This document shows, one piece after another, positions 24,424-33,049 of a stretch of DNA of 64,000 nt; position 1 is the first letter of the stretch, and every line of letters starts with the position of its first letter. The position numbers and the translations under genes are program-made. A model generated the notes under the pieces. It did no database searches, was not told where the DNA came from, and worked only from the letters and a program-made list of their open reading frames with translations. Source of the DNA: DASXTC01 sp036505635 (GTDB taxonomy: Bacteria; Acidobacteriota; Polarisedimenticolia; JACPZX01; DASXTC01); the NCBI GenBank assembly GCA_036505635.1, contig DASXTC010000045.1, forward strand, positions 1-64,000. The letters run 5' to 3'.

Positions 24424-25853
24424 TGGACTACGCCTACATCCTCATGACCGTCGCGATGATCTTCTGCTGCCTCAGATCCCCGGCGCTGGGGATCGCGGCG
24501 CTTGGGTTCATCCTGCCGATCTCCAAGCGCCTGCCGAGCCTTCCGATCCCGCTGCTCAACACGCAGAACCTCATCGTGCTGGCCGCCCTCGTTCCCCTGC
24601 TGATGCGACCCAGGACCTCGGAGCGCACCGGGGGCATCCGGTTCGTGGGGCCGCTGGCCGTATTCATGCTGCTGGTGACCGTGGCCCTGGCCAATACGCT
24701 GCTCTTCTTCGAGCCGCTGCGGTACGCCTTCATGTACGATCCCTACCAGATCATCATCACGTACAAGAACCAGATCACCTGCCTCCTCATCTACGCCGCC
24801 GGGTGTCTCGCCGCCCGGACGCGAGCGGATCTCGAGATCGCGGTCAAGGGGCTCGCCCTGGGGGTCGCCTTCGAGTCGCTCTTCATCTGCGCCGAGGTGG
24901 TCGCCCGCGGCCCCGCGCGGGCCAACGGACACCTCTTCGAGGGAAACAGCGCGGGAGCCTTCCTCGCCGGTGGCTTCGCGCTGACGCTGGCCTTCCTCCT
25001 GATGTTCGGCTGGCGCAGCCGCGAAGGCAGGTTCAGCCTCGGCGCCACGGTGGCCGCCGCCATCGGCCTGGTCTTCACGGTCTCGCGGGGCAACTGGCTC
25101 GGCGGCATCCTCGTGGGAGGGGCGTTGACGCTGATGAAGAACCGGATGGTTCTCGTCCTCCTGGCGCTCGTGGTGGTGGCCTACCCCCTCTGGCTCCCGC
25201 AGAGAGCGATGGACCGGATCAACGAGAGCTTCATGCCCGCGGATCATCAGGGATGGCGATTCACGTCCCACCAGGACACCGACGAGGCGGCCTCCATCCT
25301 GGCGCTTCAGGAGCGCCTGATGGGGGAGCAGCCGAGCGTTGGAGACCCCGGGTCCGAGCTGGTGCTCGACAGCTCGAGCCAGGTCAGGCTTTACGTGTGG
25401 CAGGCCGGTCTGAGGATGATCCAGGACTACCCGCTGGGCGTCGGATACGGGGTCTTCCCGTTCTACCTCCACCTGTACTCAGATATCATCAAGTACCGGG
25501 CGGCGCACAACTACTATCTGCAGCTCACCGCCGAGGTCGGCATCCCCGGGTTGATCGCGTTTCTGGTCCTCCTGGGATGTCTCTCCTGGGAGTCCATGAT
25601 GGCGTACATCCACGGCGGGGATCCCTTCCTCAAGGGAGTCGGGCTGGCCGCGATCGGGACGCTCATCGCCATGCTCGTCTCGGCCGTCTTCTACAATTTC
25701 TTCTTCATCATCGAAGTCAACGGACAGCAGTGGCTCCTTCTCGGGCTTGCCACGCAGGTGCGCGGGCTGGTCAGGTCGGCGGCGAAGGTCCGGGCGACCG
25801 AAGCGGCCGGCGCGGCCCCCGAGCCGGTCCCGCTCTACAGGATGATCACGTGA
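24420..25853 (+). CDS. O-antigen ligase/polymerase family protein (Wzy/WaaL)
   Basis: 477 aa, about 11-12 transmembrane helices. The large periplasmic loop (about residues 260-350) ends with RLYVWQAGLRMIQDYPLGVGYGVFP and then the H-N motif AAHNYYLQLTAEVGIPG, the hallmark of the O-antigen ligase/polymerase domain. In this operon, with Wzz and an initiating phosphotransferase but no ligase acceptor genes, a polymerase (Wzy) role for the exopolysaccharide is more likely than ligation to lipid A. Coupled to both neighbours by ATGATG and GTGA overlaps. Confidence 0.88.
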   Translation: MMDYAYILMTVAMIFCCLRSPALGIAALGFILPISKRLPSLPIPLLNTQNLIVLAALVPLLMRPRTSERTGGIRFVGPLAVFMLLVTVALANTLLFFEPLRYAFMYDPYQIIITYKNQITCLLIYAAGCLAARTRADLEIAVKGLALGVAFESLFICAEVVARGPARANGHLFEGNSAGAFLAGGFALTLAFLLMFGWRSREGRFSLGATVAAAIGLVFTVSRGNWLGGILVGGALTLMKNRMVLVLLALVVVAYPLWLPQRAMDRINESFMPADHQGWRFTSHQDTDEAASILALQERLMGEQPSVGDPGSELVLDSSSQVRLYVWQAGLRMIQDYPLGVGYGVFPFYLHLYSDIIKYRAAHNYYLQLTAEVGIPGLIAFLVLLGCLSWESMMAYIHGGDPFLKGVGLAAIGTLIAMLVSAVFYNFFFIIEVNGQQWLLLGLATQVRGLVRSAAKVRATEAAGAAPEPVPLYRMIT

Positions 25854-27013
25854 CGCAGAATCCCTTCATCCCGTTCCACAGACCCGACATCACTCAGGCC
25901 GAGATCGATGAGGTCGTCGACACGCTGCGCTCAGGCTGGATCACGACGGGCCCGAAGACCAGGCGTTTCGAGGAGGAGTTCGCCGCGCGGATCGGATGCC
26001 GGCACGCCGTGGCCGTATCGTCGTGCACCGCGGGGCTTCACCTCGCCCTGGTGGCGGCCGGCGTGGGCCCCGGTGACGAGGTGGTGACCACACCGTACAC
26101 CTTCACGGCGAGCGCGGCGGCCGTGCTGCACGCGGGGGCGCGCCCCGTTCTGGCCGACGTGGAGGACGATACGGCCAACCTCGACCCCGCCGCCTTCGAG
26201 AAAGCGATCACGCCTCGCACGAAGGCGGTCATCCCGGTCCACATCGCCGGGCATCCGTGCGCCATGGACGAGATCCTCGGCATCGCGCGGGCCCGCGGCC
26301 TGACCGTGATCGAGGACGCGGCGCACTCCTTGCCGGCCGCCTACAAGGGACGGACCATCGGGACACTCAGCCCGATGACGATCTTCAGCTTCTATGCCAC
26401 CAAGAACCTCACCACCGGCGAAGGCGGGATGGCGACCACCGACGACGACCGGCTGCGGGATCGTCTGGCGATCTTCGGCTACCACGGGATGAGCAGGGAC
26501 GGGTGGAAGCGCTACACCTCGCGAGGCTCCTGGCACTACGAGATCCTGGAGGACGGCTTCAAGTACAACATGTCGGACCTGCAGGCGGCGCTGGGCCTGG
26601 TGCAGCTTCGCCGGCTCGATGAGATGCAGGCGGCGCGCCTGAGGCTCGTGCAGGCCTACCAGACGGCATTTGCGGGCGTCACGGGGCTCGTGACGCCCCG
26701 GGCACGGCTCGAGGTCGAGAGCGCGTGGCACCTCTACGTGCTGAGGGTCGACGCCGGAGCGCTGCGCATCGATCGCGACCGGTTCATCGGCGAGCTGACC
26801 GAGCGCGGCATCGGCGTGAGCGTCCATTTCATCCCCCTGGGGCACCATCCGCTCTACCGGCGTCAGCTCGGTGTCAGCCCCGCGGATTTCCCCGTGGCGG
26901 AGAGGTTCTACCAATCGGCGCTCTCGCTGCCGCTCTATCCGACGATGACGCCGGGCCAGGTGGATCGCGTGATCGAGTCGGTGCTGGAGGTGGCCCGGGA
27001 GAACGTCAGATGA
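25850..27013 (+). CDS. DegT/DnrJ/EryC1 sugar aminotransferase
   Basis: 387 aa, GTG overlapping the previous stop. N-terminal PFHRPDI and GWITTGPKTRRFEEEFA, HAVAVSSCTAGLHLAL near residue 55, IEDAAHSLPA near 150, and the PLP lysine in FYATKNLTTGEGG near 182. Members transfer an amino group to a keto-sugar nucleotide, such as the 4-keto-6-deoxy product of the CapD-type dehydratase at the start of this operon. The adjacent formyltransferase suggests that the amine is then formylated. Confidence 0.93.
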   Translation: MTQNPFIPFHRPDITQAEIDEVVDTLRSGWITTGPKTRRFEEEFAARIGCRHAVAVSSCTAGLHLALVAAGVGPGDEVVTTPYTFTASAAAVLHAGARPVLADVEDDTANLDPAAFEKAITPRTKAVIPVHIAGHPCAMDEILGIARARGLTVIEDAAHSLPAAYKGRTIGTLSPMTIFSFYATKNLTTGEGGMATTDDDRLRDRLAIFGYHGMSRDGWKRYTSRGSWHYEILEDGFKYNMSDLQAALGLVQLRRLDEMQAARLRLVQAYQTAFAGVTGLVTPRARLEVESAWHLYVLRVDAGALRIDRDRFIGELTERGIGVSVHFIPLGHHPLYRRQLGVSPADFPVAERFYQSALSLPLYPTMTPGQVDRVIESVLEVARENVR

Positions 27014-27957
27014 CCACCGCCGCGCCGCGCATCCTCTTCGTGGGAGCGGTCGAGGAGGGTCGTCGCTGCCTCGACGCTCTTGTGGCGTCCGGCGAGCGGT
27101 TCTGCGGTATCGTGACGCTGAAGGAGTCGCTGGCCGCCGCGACCTCGGGAGCCGTCCCGTTCGATGACGTAGCCGCCGCGCAGCGAATCCCGATTCTGAA
27201 GGTCGGCGACCTGAATGCTCAGGCCAACGTGGCCCGGGTGGAGGCCCTGGCGCCCGACCTCATCCTGGTCATCGGCTGGACGAGGCTGCTCGGGCCGAGG
27301 ATCCTGAGGCTGCCGCCGCTGGGATGCGTGGGCTTTCACGCCAGCCTGCTGCCCCGCTACCGCGGGCGCGCGCCGGTGAACTGGGCCCTCATCAATGGCG
27401 AGGCCGCGACCGGCAACACGATGTTCTTTCTCGACGAAGGGGTCGACACCGGCGATATCATCGCGCAGCGACGCATCGCGATCGCCCTCGAGGACACCTG
27501 CGCCACCCTTTACCGCAAGGTCTCCGACGCCGCCACCGGCATGCTGGCCGAATACCTGCCGCTGCTGAAGACGGGGCGGGCGCGGCGGTGGCCGCAGGAT
27601 CACTCGATGGCGACGGTCATGCCGAGGCGGCGTCCGGAGGACGGCGTCATCGACTGGGGCCGCTCCTCGGGGGAGCTCCACAACTGGGTCCGGGCTCTCA
27701 CGCACCCGTATCCGGGAGCCTTTACCTGGTTCGGCGGCACGCGCCTGTTCGTATGGGAGGCGCGCGACGCGGGCGGGGAGGCCATGGGACCGCCGGGGCT
27801 TGTCATGACGCGCGAGGGAAGCGATCTTCTCGTGGCCGCGGCGGCGGGGAGGCTCGCGATCCGGTCGGCGCAGTGGGAAGGGCGGACCGAAGGGCCCGCG
27901 GCCGCCATGACGGAGCTCATCGGGCGCCGGCTGGACGGCGCGAGAGGAGAGGGATGA
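27010..27957 (+). CDS. sugar N-formyltransferase-like protein
   Basis: 315 aa, ATGA overlap with the aminotransferase. The formyltransferase core has the catalytic triad context: Asn in VNWALINGE, His in GFHASLLPRYRGRAPV and Asp in EGVDTGDI (about residues 110-155), as in methionyl-tRNA formyltransferase and ArnA/QdtF-type sugar formyltransferases. A C-terminal OB-like domain with HNWVRALTHPYPGAFTW near 220 is present. Its neighbours (aminotransferase upstream, PIG-L deacetylase downstream) favour a nucleotide-sugar substrate over Met-tRNA. It would use N10-formyl-tetrahydrofolate. Confidence 0.85.
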   Translation: MTTAAPRILFVGAVEEGRRCLDALVASGERFCGIVTLKESLAAATSGAVPFDDVAAAQRIPILKVGDLNAQANVARVEALAPDLILVIGWTRLLGPRILRLPPLGCVGFHASLLPRYRGRAPVNWALINGEAATGNTMFFLDEGVDTGDIIAQRRIAIALEDTCATLYRKVSDAATGMLAEYLPLLKTGRARRWPQDHSMATVMPRRRPEDGVIDWGRSSGELHNWVRALTHPYPGAFTWFGGTRLFVWEARDAGGEAMGPPGLVMTREGSDLLVAAAAGRLAIRSAQWEGRTEGPAAAMTELIGRRLDGARGEG

Positions 27958-28616
27958 AGATCCTGGTGATCTCGGCGCACCCGGACGATGAGGTCCTGGG
28001 ACCCGGCGGAACGATTCTCAAGCATGCGGCCGCTGGGGACGAGGTGTCGATCCTGCTGGCCTGCTGCGGCACGAACCTGCGCTACGGCCGGGAGGAAGCC
28101 GACCGTCTGAAGGCGACCTCCGAGAAGGTGGCCGAGATGCTCGGCGCCCGGCGCGTCCTGTTCGGTGACCTGCCGGACCAGGGGCTCGACACGCTGGCGC
28201 TCACCGACGTGGCGCGGCGCATCGAGCAGACGATCGCGGCCGTCGATCCGGAGATGATCTACACGCACTACTGGGGGGACATCAACCGCGACCACCGGGT
28301 CCTGTGCGAGGCGGTCGCCGTCGCGGCCCGACCCTACTCGGCTCGCGGCGTCAAGACGCTCCTGTGCTTCGAGACGGCCTCCTCCACCGAGTGGGGATAT
28401 CCCGCGGGGCTTCCCTCGTTCCATCCGCAGAGGTACGTGGACATTTCGGCGCACCTCCAGCGCAAGCTCGACGCCTTCTCGCTCTACACGAGCGAGACGA
28501 GACCCTGGCCCCACCCGCGCTCGCGGGAGGCGCTGGAGGCGAGGGCGCGCGCCTGGGGGAGCGTCATAGGAGCGGAAGCCGCCGAGGCGTTCGTGATCTC
28601 CAGGGAAACATGCTGA
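27954..28616 (+). CDS. PIG-L family deacetylase
   Basis: 220 aa; ATG behind GAGGAGAGGG. Opens with ISAHPDDEVLGPGG (zinc-binding HPDDE) and has the second zinc motif NRDHRVLCEA near residue 104. PIG-L/LmbE enzymes deacetylate N-acetylglucosamine-linked lipids or sugars. Here it probably de-N-acetylates a sugar in the repeat unit or a lipid-linked precursor. No signal peptide, so cytoplasmic. Confidence 0.9.
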   Translation: MKILVISAHPDDEVLGPGGTILKHAAAGDEVSILLACCGTNLRYGREEADRLKATSEKVAEMLGARRVLFGDLPDQGLDTLALTDVARRIEQTIAAVDPEMIYTHYWGDINRDHRVLCEAVAVAARPYSARGVKTLLCFETASSTEWGYPAGLPSFHPQRYVDISAHLQRKLDAFSLYTSETRPWPHPRSREALEARARAWGSVIGAEAAEAFVISRETC

Positions 28617-29218
28617 GGCGGCTAGCCGATATCACGGTCTCGGCTCTCCTGCTGGCCCTCCTCTCGCCGGTGCTGATCCTGGCGGCGCTGGCAGTTCGGC
28701 TCGATTCGAGGGGACCGGCTCTCTTCCGGCAGACCCGCGTGGGAAAGGGGGGCCTCCCCTTCACCATGTTCAAGTTTCGCAGCATGCGGGTAGAGGCGGG
28801 GCATAGCCCTGTGACGATGGGGGGAAGACGCGACAGACGTGTGACGCGCGTCGGAGCCTTCCTGCGCGACAGCAAGATCGACGAGCTGCCCCAGCTCTTC
28901 AACGTCCTGCGCGGCGAGATGACGCTGATCGGGCCGCGCGCCGAAACGCCCAACTTCGTGGAGTCCTTCACGCCGCACCAGCGGGAGGTCCTCGAGGTGA
29001 AGCCCGGCCTGACGGGCCCAGGACAGATCCTCTACACGACCACCCAGGCGGCCCGGCTCGAGGGGGCCGCGGACCCGAACCGCTATTACATCGAGAAGAT
29101 CCTCCCGGAGAAGCTCGAGCAGGACCTGCTCTACCTCCGTACGCGATCGCTGCGCGGTGATCTGGCCATCCTGGGCCGGACGCTCCTCGTCATGATGACC
29201 CTGGGCCGCCGGGGCTGA
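28610..29218 (+). CDS. initiating sugar phosphotransferase (WcaJ/PglC-type)
   Basis: 202 aa; ATG 7 bp inside the previous gene. Single N-terminal re-entrant membrane helix (about 8-30), then the bacterial sugar transferase domain: FRQTRVGKGGLPFTMFKFRSM, SKIDELPQLFNVLRGEMTLIGPRAE with the catalytic Asp-Glu, and VKPGLTGPGQI. It lacks the extra N-terminal helices of full-length WcaJ/WbaP, so it is the short monotopic PglC-like form. It transfers a phosphosugar to undecaprenyl phosphate, the first step of repeat-unit assembly. Confidence 0.94.
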   Translation: MLRRLADITVSALLLALLSPVLILAALAVRLDSRGPALFRQTRVGKGGLPFTMFKFRSMRVEAGHSPVTMGGRRDRRVTRVGAFLRDSKIDELPQLFNVLRGEMTLIGPRAETPNFVESFTPHQREVLEVKPGLTGPGQILYTTTQAARLEGAADPNRYYIEKILPEKLEQDLLYLRTRSLRGDLAILGRTLLVMMTLGRRG

Positions 29219-29223
29219 ACCGC

Positions 29224-30336
29224 ATGAGCCGGGAGCCGGTGCGCGTCCTGATCCTTATCGGCCAGCTCCAGCAGGGCGGTGCCGAGCGGCAGGTGCACGA
29301 GCTGGCCACCCGGCTCGACCCGCGCGAGTTCACGCCGACGGTGGCGACCTTCGAGGCCGGCGGGCACTATCAGACGCTGCTGGAGGCCGCCGGGATCCGC
29401 GTGGTGGTGCTCGACAAGAAAGGTTTGCGCGAGGCACACCTTCCGCTGCGGCTGGCCAGGCTCATGAGAAGGCTCGGCACGGACGTGGCCCACGGATTCC
29501 TCTTTCCCGCGAACTGGAGGCTTCTCCTGTCCGCGCGTCTCGCCGGGGTCCGCGCGGTGGTCTGCGCGGTGCGCAGCACCGGCATCTGGATGAACGCGAG
29601 GCACCGCATGATGGACCGCGAGGCGCTCCGGCGGGCCAGCGTCGTCGTCGCCAACGCTCCCGCCGTGCGAGAGGACATCGTCTCGCGGGCCGGGCTCGAC
29701 CCGGCCCAGGTTCGTGTCATCATGAACGGCGTCGACACGTCCCGCTTCCATCCCGGAGAGTCTCCCCTGCGGAGCGGCTGGGAGGGTGGCGCGAAGGAGG
29801 GTCAGCTCATTGTCGGGTTTGTCGGGAGCCTGCGCGAGGCCAAGGACCCCCTCCTCTTTATTAGGGTCGCGGCCGAGACCTCCCGGCGCCATCCAGGGGT
29901 CCGGTTCGTCGTGGTGGGGGAGGGTCCGCTCAGGCAGCGTGCGGAGTCCATGGCGCGCGAGGCGAACCTCGCCGATCGGATCGTCTTCGCCGGAGAACGC
30001 TCCGACATGCCCGACGTGCTGCGTGCGATGGACCTCCTGACCGTCACCTCCGTGCGGGAGGGGTGCTGCAACGTGATCCTCGAGGCGATGGCGACGGGAG
30101 TGCCGGTGGTTGCCACCCGGGTCGGGGGCAACCCGGATCTGATCGAGCATGGCCGCACGGGATGGCTCTTTCCTCACGGCGACGTGGCGGCCGGCGCCGA
30201 CTCGATACAGACCCTCCTGTCGGACCCCGGGCTGCGTGCCCGCGTGGGGGACGCCGGTCTGCAGCGCGCGCGCGACGAGTTCAGCGTCGAGGCCATGGTC
30301 GGGGCGACGGCGGATCTGTACAGGAGCCTGCTGTGA
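29224..30336 (+). CDS. GT4 family glycosyltransferase
   Basis: 370 aa GT-B enzyme. N-terminal GQLQQGGAERQVHELA (donor-side Gly-rich loop), a central VGFVGSLREAKDPLLFI segment near residue 198, and the C-terminal GT4 motif EGCCNVILEAMATGVPVVATRVGGNPDLI near 280 with the E-x7-E. It probably adds one sugar of the repeat unit on the lipid carrier at the cytoplasmic face. Donor unknown. The gene starts 5 bp after the phosphotransferase. Confidence 0.92.
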   Translation: MSREPVRVLILIGQLQQGGAERQVHELATRLDPREFTPTVATFEAGGHYQTLLEAAGIRVVVLDKKGLREAHLPLRLARLMRRLGTDVAHGFLFPANWRLLLSARLAGVRAVVCAVRSTGIWMNARHRMMDREALRRASVVVANAPAVREDIVSRAGLDPAQVRVIMNGVDTSRFHPGESPLRSGWEGGAKEGQLIVGFVGSLREAKDPLLFIRVAAETSRRHPGVRFVVVGEGPLRQRAESMAREANLADRIVFAGERSDMPDVLRAMDLLTVTSVREGCCNVILEAMATGVPVVATRVGGNPDLIEHGRTGWLFPHGDVAAGADSIQTLLSDPGLRARVGDAGLQRARDEFSVEAMVGATADLYRSLL

Positions 30337-31463
30337 GGACGCCGGTGGCGTTCCTCATCGGTTCGTTTCGCTACGGCGGCGCCGAGCGCGACCTGCTCGA
30401 GCTGCTCCGCCGGCTCGATCGGTCGCGCTACGAGTTCCACGTTCTGTACGTCGAGCGTCAGGGGGATCTGCTGCCCCAGATCGAGGGCACGGGCGCGGCG
30501 CTCCATCCGCTGGGGATCCACAGTCTGACCTCTCTCAAGGGGATCCGCGCCGTGCGGCGGACGCGCGCCTACCTGCGCGAGCATGGAGTCAGGATCCTCA
30601 ACGGGTTCGGGGTCTACGGTTCCTTCTACGCCGCGGTGATCGCCCGCGGCATCCCCGAGCTCAAGGTGATCTCCTACGAATTCACTCCCGTGCCGCCGCC
30701 CCGTCTGAGGGCCCGGCTCTTCCAGCCCTGGTACTACCGCCGAGCCGACGTCATCGTGGGCAACTCCGATGCGGTCCTGAAGGCGGTCGGCTCGCGCCGC
30801 GGTGTGGCCGGCGGGAAGCTCGTGAAGATCTACAACGGGGTGGATGCCTCGACCTACACGCCCTCGCCGGCCGACCCGGCCAACGGGATCCCGGGGGTCC
30901 CGGAAGGGGCTGCCGTCGTGGGCGTTGTCGGACGGCTCAATCCCATCAAGGGACACACCTACATCGTGGCGGCCTGGCCCGAGGTGGCGAAGCGTTTCCC
31001 CGAAGCGCGGCTCGTGCTGGTGGGTCCCTCCAGGCCGGCTGACCTCGAGAGGCTGCAGGCCGAGGCTCGCCGCACCGGACGCGCGGACAGGATCGTGTTT
31101 CTCGGGCAGCGGGGGGACGTGCCCCGCCTGCTTCCCCTGATGGACGTGGTCGCGGTTCCTTCCCTCACGGAAGGGTTTTCCAACGTCGTGATCGAGGCGG
31201 GAGCGGCGGGACGCCCCGTCGTGGCGACGCGCGTGGGCGGCAACCCGGAGGCAATCGTGGAAGGAGAGACCGGGCTGCTCGTACCGGCGCGCGACCCGGG
31301 GGCGCTGGCCGGAGCGATCCTCTCCCTGCTCGGCGACCCCGAACGGGGACGCCGGATGGGTGAAGCAGCGAGACGCCGCATTGCGAGCCTCTACACGGTG
31401 GAGCGGATGGTCGATGGGTACGATCGACTCTACCGGTCCCTGCTCGACGGCGAGCGCGCATGA
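30333..31463 (+). CDS. GT4 family glycosyltransferase
   Basis: 376 aa, GTG overlapping the stop of the preceding GT4 gene. Similar layout: GSFRYGGAERDLLELL at the N-terminus, VVGRLNPIKGHTYIV near residue 195 and EGFSNVVIEAGAAGRPVVATRVGGNPEAI near 285. The similarity of both genes, including their start motif, suggests they arose by duplication and act successively on the same glycan. Substrates unknown. Confidence 0.92.
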   Translation: MRTPVAFLIGSFRYGGAERDLLELLRRLDRSRYEFHVLYVERQGDLLPQIEGTGAALHPLGIHSLTSLKGIRAVRRTRAYLREHGVRILNGFGVYGSFYAAVIARGIPELKVISYEFTPVPPPRLRARLFQPWYYRRADVIVGNSDAVLKAVGSRRGVAGGKLVKIYNGVDASTYTPSPADPANGIPGVPEGAAVVGVVGRLNPIKGHTYIVAAWPEVAKRFPEARLVLVGPSRPADLERLQAEARRTGRADRIVFLGQRGDVPRLLPLMDVVAVPSLTEGFSNVVIEAGAAGRPVVATRVGGNPEAIVEGETGLLVPARDPGALAGAILSLLGDPERGRRMGEAARRRIASLYTVERMVDGYDRLYRSLLDGERA

Positions 31464-32767
31464 GACGGGCGCTCTTCCGAGCCTGGCTGAATGCTCGTGC
31501 CGCGCCGTTGCTGGCCTACCTCGCCCGAATCGAGGAGAGCCAGTGGCTCTCCCGTGAGGAGGTCGACCGGCTCCAGGTGGGCAAGCTGAGAGCGATCCTT
31601 GAATACGCGGGGAGGAACGTCCCCTACTACAGGGACCTCTTTCACAAGCAAGGATTCGAGCCCGCTTCGGTCAGATCGGTGGAGGACCTGACGCGTCTGC
31701 CCGTGCTCGAGCGCGAGACGCTCCTCACGCACTTCGACGACCTGTGCGCCGTGCCCCGCCCCCCTGACGCCTACGCGCGATCCACCGGCGGCTCGACCGG
31801 CCGGCCGCTGAGATTCCTGGTGGATCGGCATGAAATGGCGACGCGCTCGGCCCACATCTACAGGGGGTTCCGGTGGCTCGGATGGGACCTCGGCGATCGC
31901 GCCGCGTATGTCTGGGGCTCCGACATCGACGCCCGGGAGCATCGTGGGGCGATGGGACGCGTGCGGGACGCGTTCGTGGGGGTCCTGTGGCTCGATGCCT
32001 TCAAAATGGCGGGGGACCGGCTCGACGCCCATCTCGATCGGATTCGTCGTTTCGACCCCGCCGCGTTGATCGGTTACCCGTCGAGCCTCCATCTGCTGGC
32101 CCGGCGCGCGCTCACGACAGAGCGTCCATTGAAGCTGCGGGGCGTCGAATCGTCGGCCGAGATGCTGGCCCCCGGGGTCCGGCGCGATCTGCAGCTGGCG
32201 TTCGGGTGCCCCGTCCTGGACCGGTATGGATGCCGCGAGGCGGGGGTGGTGGCCCACGAATGTCCCGCCGGAAGCCTGCACGTCAACTCGGAGGCGGTGG
32301 TCCTCGAGAGCGCCGGCGGAGAGGTCCTGCTGACCACGCTCAACAACCATGCGATGCCGCTCATCAGGTATCGCAACGAGGACCTGGCGGATCTCTCCGC
32401 CGCATCGTGCGCCTGCGGCCGCGGTCTTCCTCTGGTGAAGGGGCTGCGGGGCAGGGTCTCCGACATCATCCGTTCGCCGGGGGGGCGTCTCATCCATGGG
32501 GAGTTCTTCACGCACCTGTTCTACGATGTCCCCGGCGTGATCCGGTTCCAGGTCGCTCAGACCACGCTGGACCGGCTCGAGATCCGGGTGGTCGCCACCG
32601 CCGACTTCGGCCCCGACCGACGCCGCGCGATGGAGGACGCGATCCTCAAGAACGCTGATGGAGGATTCCGGATTGTCTGGCGCGACGTGGAGGAGATCCC
32701 ATCCGGTCCGTCGGGCAAGTTCCGCTTCACCCTCTCCGAGATCACCGACACACCTGCCGATCGCTAA
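31460..32767 (+). CDS. CapK/phenylacetate-CoA ligase-like adenylate-forming enzyme
   Basis: 435 aa of the ANL superfamily. The P-loop-like STGGSTGRPLRFLVD lies near residue 112, SSAEMLAPGVRRDL near 232, YGCREAGVVAHEC near 256 and the Cys-rich SCACGRGLPLVKGLRGRVSDII near 316. It lacks the full C-terminal domain of acyl-CoA ligases and matches the CapK-like subgroup often last in capsule operons. It probably activates an acid or amino acid to decorate the polysaccharide, but the substrate is not known. Last gene of the operon; a new promoter follows 20 bp downstream. Confidence 0.86.
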   Translation: MRRALFRAWLNARAAPLLAYLARIEESQWLSREEVDRLQVGKLRAILEYAGRNVPYYRDLFHKQGFEPASVRSVEDLTRLPVLERETLLTHFDDLCAVPRPPDAYARSTGGSTGRPLRFLVDRHEMATRSAHIYRGFRWLGWDLGDRAAYVWGSDIDAREHRGAMGRVRDAFVGVLWLDAFKMAGDRLDAHLDRIRRFDPAALIGYPSSLHLLARRALTTERPLKLRGVESSAEMLAPGVRRDLQLAFGCPVLDRYGCREAGVVAHECPAGSLHVNSEAVVLESAGGEVLLTTLNNHAMPLIRYRNEDLADLSAASCACGRGLPLVKGLRGRVSDIIRSPGGRLIHGEFFTHLFYDVPGVIRFQVAQTTLDRLEIRVVATADFGPDRRRAMEDAILKNADGGFRIVWRDVEEIPSGPSGKFRFTLSEITDTPADR

Positions 32768-32787
32768 CAGACCGAACGCACTTATCC

Positions 32788-32815
32788 TTGACACTATCCC
32801 GGCCTCGCATATATT
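32788..32815 (+). promoter_or_regulatory. sigma70 promoter for the surface-protein operon
   Basis: TTGACA (32788-32793), 16-bp spacer and TATATT (32810-32815). The leader of about 230 nt to the next ATG has no recognisable gene but contains a perfect 8-bp hairpin (32887-32894 with 32913-32920). Confidence 0.65.
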
Positions 32816-33049
32816 GCGCACTGAAGCAGAGCTTCCGGAACAATCGTCCGACCCTTCAGACCGGAACTCGAGATGGGGCAGCAGCGTCGCCGGGTCCTCT
32901 CATCGCGCTCGTCCCGGCGATGGGCGCGCGGACAGACGGTCGAAGGTGTCAACCCCGCTGGCGTTCGACCGGACCGAAGACCACTCAAAGCGACTTCCGG
33001 ACGACGGAGGCGAAATGGGCCGAGTCGAACCGGAGGAGGCCGGCTGATC

